Part shown: in pieces, positions 37,656 to 40,427 of the stretch | How the letters are laid out: each line of letters begins with the position of its first letter | Position numbering within the stretch: the stretch's first letter is position 1 | Source of the DNA: a bacterium | GTDB lineage: Bacteria; Patescibacteriota; Minisyncoccia; Phycocordibacterales; SBAW01 | NCBI GenBank assembly: GCA_021839985.1 | Contig: JAKBZO010000005.1 | Coordinates: 1-40,427, forward strand | Direction of reading: 5' to 3' | Length of the DNA: 40,427 nucleotides | Notes under the pieces: model-generated | Seen by the model: only the letters and a program-made list of their open reading frames with translations | Databases searched by the model: none | Told to the model about the DNA's origin: nothing | Program-made: the position numbers and the translations under genes

Positions 37656-37865
37656 ATGCAAACGGATATTCATCCCAAGTACGAAACGGACTCGACCATC
37701 ACCTGCGCATGCGGCGCGGTCTTTCCGGTTGGTGCGACCAAGAAGGCGCAGTCGGTAGAGATCTGCAGCCAGTGCCATCCGTTCTACACCGGCAATGAGA
37801 AGACCCTCGACGCCGCCGGTCGCGTTGAGAAATTCAAATCACGCGCTTCGAAGAAGACCAAGTAG
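37656..37865 (+). CDS. rpmE: 50S ribosomal protein bL31
   Basis: This 69-residue zinc-type bL31 has CXC (C17, C19 in TCACGAVF) and CXXC (C37, C40 in ICSQCHPFYTG), the metal ligands of the C+ form. IHPKYE at the start is typical. The start at 37656 is set by the -10 and the family N terminus; the frame is open from 37614. A strong terminator follows. Confidence 0.95.
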   Translation: MQTDIHPKYETDSTITCACGAVFPVGATKKAQSVEICSQCHPFYTGNEKTLDAAGRVEKFKSRASKKTK

Positions 37866-37875
37866 ATACATCCAG

Positions 37876-37902
37876 CCCGCGCCGCGAAGCGGCGCGGGTT
37901 TT
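37876..37902 (+). terminator. Rho-independent terminator between rpmE and prfA
   Basis: CCCGCGCCGC and GCGGCGCGGG (10 bp, loop GAA) followed by TTTT. The T-tract ends two bases before the annotated prfA ATG. Confidence 0.88.
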
Positions 37903-37904
37903 GT

Positions 37905-38909
37905 ATGTCTCAACCTATGAACACTCCTGCGGATATCGCCCGCTACAAGGAAAATCAAAAGACCGCCTATCTTGCGGTCGAGCTTGAGCGTGTGCTTGCG
38001 GAGGAACAAGAGATCGCGGAACTCGCGCAGGACCCCGACATGGGTACGCTCGCGCGCGAAGATCTGGCACGGATCGCAGAGCAGCGAGATGCGCTCATTG
38101 CTCAGATGAATGCGATCCTTGAGCAGGACCGCGCCGAAGAAGAATTTCCCAACGAGCTCATCATGGAGATCCGCGCTGGTGCCGGCGGGGAAGAAGCGGC
38201 GTTATTTTCTGAAGAGCTTGCGCACATGTACGGCGCCTACGCCGACGCGCATGGGTGGACCACCAAGACCCTCTCTGAATCAAAGACCGACCTCGGCGGG
38301 TATAAAGAAGTCATCATCGAAATGCATGGCCGGGACGCCTACCGCATCATGCGGTTCGAGACCGGCGTGCATCGTGTGCAGCGCATTCCTGCTACTGAAA
38401 AGAGCGGCCGCGTGCACACGTCGACCGCGTCGGTCGCCGTCTTCCCGATCCGCAAGAAACCGAAGATCGAGGTCAGCCCGGCAGATATTGAGATGGAGCT
38501 CTCGCGCTCAGGCGGGGCAGGCGGACAGAACGTCAACAAGGTCGAGACCGCGGTGCGCCTCATCCACCGTCCGACCGGTCTTGATGCGCGATCGACCTCG
38601 GAGCGCTCTCAAGCACAGAACCGACTCCACGCGATGGCGCTCCTCATGGCGAAACTCGAACGCCTGCACGAGGAGCAAGAAGAAGCGAAGAACGCTGCTG
38701 AGCGCAAAGACAAGATCGGCTCCGGCGACCGCTCTGAGAAGATCCGCACCTACAATGTCCTTCAGGACCGCGTGACCGATCATCGCATCAAGGAAAGCTG
38801 GCACAATCTTCCCGCGATCATGACGGGCGGCATCGACGCCATCCTTCAGGCGCTCGAGGGGGCAAGCCAGACCGGCGGCTTTTCCGAAGAACCGGATGTT
38901 GACGAGTAA
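37905..38909 (+). CDS. prfA: Peptide chain release factor 1
   Basis: RF1 ends translation at UAA and UAG. This 334-residue protein has the catalytic GGQ (G206-Q208 in [20 protein letters not shown]) and the anticodon-like P162-A-T164 ([20 protein letters not shown]). It is somewhat shorter than the usual 355-360 residues, mainly at the N terminus. Start choice is open: 37905 touches the upstream terminator, whereas the ATG at 37917 lies seven bases after a TATGTC -10-like stretch. A terminator follows the gene. Confidence 0.95.
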   Translation: MSQPMNTPADIARYKENQKTAYLAVELERVLAEEQEIAELAQDPDMGTLAREDLARIAEQRDALIAQMNAILEQDRAEEEFPNELIMEIRAGAGGEEAALFSEELAHMYGAYADAHGWTTKTLSESKTDLGGYKEVIIEMHGRDAYRIMRFETGVHRVQRIPATEKSGRVHTSTASVAVFPIRKKPKIEVSPADIEMELSRSGGAGGQNVNKVETAVRLIHRPTGLDARSTSERSQAQNRLHAMALLMAKLERLHEEQEEAKNAAERKDKIGSGDRSEKIRTYNVLQDRVTDHRIKESWHNLPAIMTGGIDAILQALEGASQTGGFSEEPDVDE

Positions 38910-38921
38910 TGCAATAAAAAG

Positions 38922-38947
38922 ACCGGATGCACATGCGTGCATCCGGT
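38922..38947. terminator. Bidirectional terminator
   Basis: ACCGGATGCAC and GTGCATCCGGT (11 bp, loop ATGC) lie between convergent prfA and the TraB-like gene. Confidence 0.75.
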
Positions 38948-38963
38948 TGGAACCAACGAACAT

Positions 38964-39659
38964 CTACTCATAGTCCGACAGTGCGAACGTTGGCAGCAAG
39001 TCTGTTGACTCTACGGTGAAGCCGGCGTCGAGCAACCGTTGCGAGATGCCAGGTATGTGTGCTGCGCCCCAATATGTTGCAACGTTGTCATGCTCGGCAT
39101 GGCGGATGATGGACGTAGCTGCAATTTCATCTCGCCTGTTGACGATTACGGGATGAGGTTCGTATTCGACTCCACGAAGTATGGGCTCGATCACGGCCTG
39201 CTTGACCCACCTCTTCGGGTTTTCGATCGCATAGTCGAACCGAGCTATACGTCGGATCATCTCGTCTATATTGTACAGCGACGGTACCTCGCGGCATATT
39301 TGATCCGTCGCCATATCGGATGACACCCATGTTGCTTGAATAGGGATGCGGTCTGTCTGTGATCCGATCTTGAGGTCTCGAAGCCGTCTGACAAGCTTGG
39401 CCATCTTGAACATAAGCCGCTTATGCATGCGCCTTGCGTCCGATGATCCAAGGTTTGGCTCTGGATCAATCGCCTCACGCAACACTTGGTACCCTGCGCG
39501 TTCGTATTCGAACAGTCTCCGTGATACCTCAGCAAAGAAGACGAGTGGCGCGATGTGCATCATGCCGATAAGCACTACGCGACGTTTCTTTTTTGCTAGC
39601 GTGATCACGGGCAGTTGAAGGTGCCCATCCACGATATGAATGATCTCATTGAGCTTCAT
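38964..39659 (-). CDS. TraB/GumN (TIKI)-like protein
   Basis: I place the start at 39659 (231 residues), where GGAAGG sits 9 nt upstream; the longer reading from 39722 has no such site. The motif VVLIGMMHIAP (H35) near the N terminus and ATYWGAAHIPGISQRLLDAGF (H201) near the C terminus form the GxxH...GxxH pair of the TraB/PrgY/GumN superfamily, related to TIKI metalloproteases. No signal peptide is visible. Substrate unknown. Confidence 0.65.
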   Translation of the reverse strand: MKLNEIIHIVDGHLQLPVITLAKKKRRVVLIGMMHIAPLVFFAEVSRRLFEYERAGYQVLREAIDPEPNLGSSDARRMHKRLMFKMAKLVRRLRDLKIGSQTDRIPIQATWVSSDMATDQICREVPSLYNIDEMIRRIARFDYAIENPKRWVKQAVIEPILRGVEYEPHPVIVNRRDEIAATSIIRHAEHDNVATYWGAAHIPGISQRLLDAGFTVESTDLLPTFALSDYE

Positions 39660-39747
39660 TTTGCAGTTCCTTCCAAAAAACAAGACTGCAGACAGATTAC
39701 ATATATTTATATAACTTGTCAAGCATGTTGTGCTTCGAACAACCTTG

Positions 39748-39756
39748 TGCTAATCT
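39748..39756 (+). promoter_or_regulatory. Extended -10 of rpsB, with possible -35
   Basis: TGCTAATCT is followed by GTCCATC and the ATG at 39764. TTGTGC at 39728-39733, with a 17-bp spacer, is a candidate -35. Confidence 0.6.
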
Positions 39757-39763
39757 GTCCATC

Positions 39764-40427
39764 ATGACCGAAAAGACAAATCCGCTTATCGATAAACTGT
39801 TTTCAGTTGGCGCACATTATGGCTATGCGAAATCTCGCCGCCATCCGTCAGTGCGTCGTTTTATCTTTGGAAGCAAGGGCAACGTCGAGATCTTCGACCT
39901 TGAACAGACGTCTGCCATGATGGAGAAAGCGCTCGCTTTCCTCACGACCGCGGCCGCAAAGCGCGAGACCGTGCTCTTCGTCGGCAGCAAGCCGGAAGCG
40001 CGCGGCGCTCTCGAGCGCGTCGCTCGTCGCCTCAATCAGCCGTTCGTGATCGGTCGCTGGATCGGCGGTTCGCTCACCAACTGGAGCGAGATCAAGAAGC
40101 GCCTCGCGCGCCTTCAGGAGCTTACCGATATGCGCGAGAAGGGCGAGGGTGCGAAGTTCACCAAACTCGAACGACTGCTCCTTGAGCGCGAAGAGAAAGA
40201 ATTGGATGCTATGTTCGGCGGTCTGCGCGGCCTTGAGAAGACGCCGTCGGCAATGGTGGTCGTCGACTCGCGCAAAGAAGCGACAGCGATCGCGGAGGCA
40301 GCCAAGCTCGGCATTCCGGTCGTTGCACTCATCAATTCTGATTGTGATGCGAGCGTCGTGAACTATGCGATCCCGGCTAACGATTCGTCGCGCCACACCA
40401 TCGAGCTCGTTCTCGGTGAGATCGCAC
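39764..40427 (+). CDS. rpsB: 30S ribosomal protein S2 (cut by the window end)
   Basis: The first 221 codons are present and no stop is reached. LFSVGAHYGYAKSRRHPSVR, FIFGSKGNVEIFDLEQT, VLFVGSKPEARGALERVA, the RWIGGSLTNWSEIKKR loop and VVVDSRKEATAIAEAAKLGIP are typical of bacterial S2. The LINSDCDASVVNYAIPANDSS segment is the conserved C-terminal core. Presumably tsf follows outside the window. Confidence 0.95.
   Translation, partial: MTEKTNPLIDKLFSVGAHYGYAKSRRHPSVRRFIFGSKGNVEIFDLEQTSAMMEKALAFLTTAAAKRETVLFVGSKPEARGALERVARRLNQPFVIGRWIGGSLTNWSEIKKRLARLQELTDMREKGEGAKFTKLERLLLEREEKELDAMFGGLRGLEKTPSAMVVVDSRKEATAIAEAAKLGIPVVALINSDCDASVVNYAIPANDSSRHTIELVLGEIA

Overview
The window looks like a chromosomal segment of a Candidate Phyla Radiation (Patescibacteria) bacterium, most likely of Parcubacteria type. 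This is an inference. It rests on short compact genes, a split transketolase, a DUF5652-type protein, a PaaX/Cas2-like protein, a giant tail-fibre-like surface protein and a decayed LAGLIDADG fragment, with no sign of a larger biosynthetic repertoire. UGA is used as an ordinary stop (for example the ATGA overlap at 1116-1119), so code 11 applies and the UGA-recoding CPR lineages are excluded. The right edge cuts through rpsB.

Layout. 1-2150 carries tRNA-Ile(GAT) and tRNA-Leu(CAG). Each is followed by an inverted partial copy of its own 3' end. Between them lie a DedA-type pair on the minus strand and a decayed LAGLIDADG endonuclease that runs into tRNA-Leu. 2159-8193 is a cell-wall block: murI, murD, a secreted DUF5666-like protein, a laccase-domain (YfiH/PgeF-like) protein, murC and an M15 peptidase. 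8232-14597 holds rsmI, several membrane or secreted proteins, a Nudix protein, a VirD4/TraG-like ATPase with a long disordered tail, a CcdA-type protein and a YvlD-type protein. 14702-17230 is obg and gatB.

17365-26267 is the most accessory-looking part. A tail-anchored helix-turn-helix protein precedes a 2632-residue surface protein that starts with a homologous helix-turn-helix, crosses the membrane once, and continues as a repeat-rich, phage-tail-like stalk. The stalk contains kelch-like repeats and an S74 autoprotease domain, followed by a C-terminal extension. A RAYT (REP-associated tyrosine transposase) with its own palindromes follows at 26286-27134.

27154-34008 is central carbon metabolism: gap, rpiB, rpe and split tkt in one operon, a PfkB-family kinase, and class II aldolase. 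It is interrupted by a PaaX/Cas2-like gene bracketed by two related palindromes with compensating arm changes. 34009-34582 is a broken tail-fibre/RCC1 surface gene. 34676 to the end contains bL25, a secreted lytic transglycosylase, a DUF5652 protein, a palindromic repeat element, a possible 38-residue protein, bL31, RF1, a TraB/GumN-like protein and S2.

Across the window about 18 start codons lie only 6-9 nt after a -10 hexamer, usually an extended TGnTATNNT. Most transcripts should therefore begin at or just before the AUG (leaderless). A minority of genes carry Shine-Dalgarno sites instead. Of the unexplained structures, the best candidates for something undescribed are the palindrome-bracketed PaaX/Cas2-like gene, the inverted tRNA 3'-end copies, and the paired HTH-membrane proteins that include the giant surface protein.
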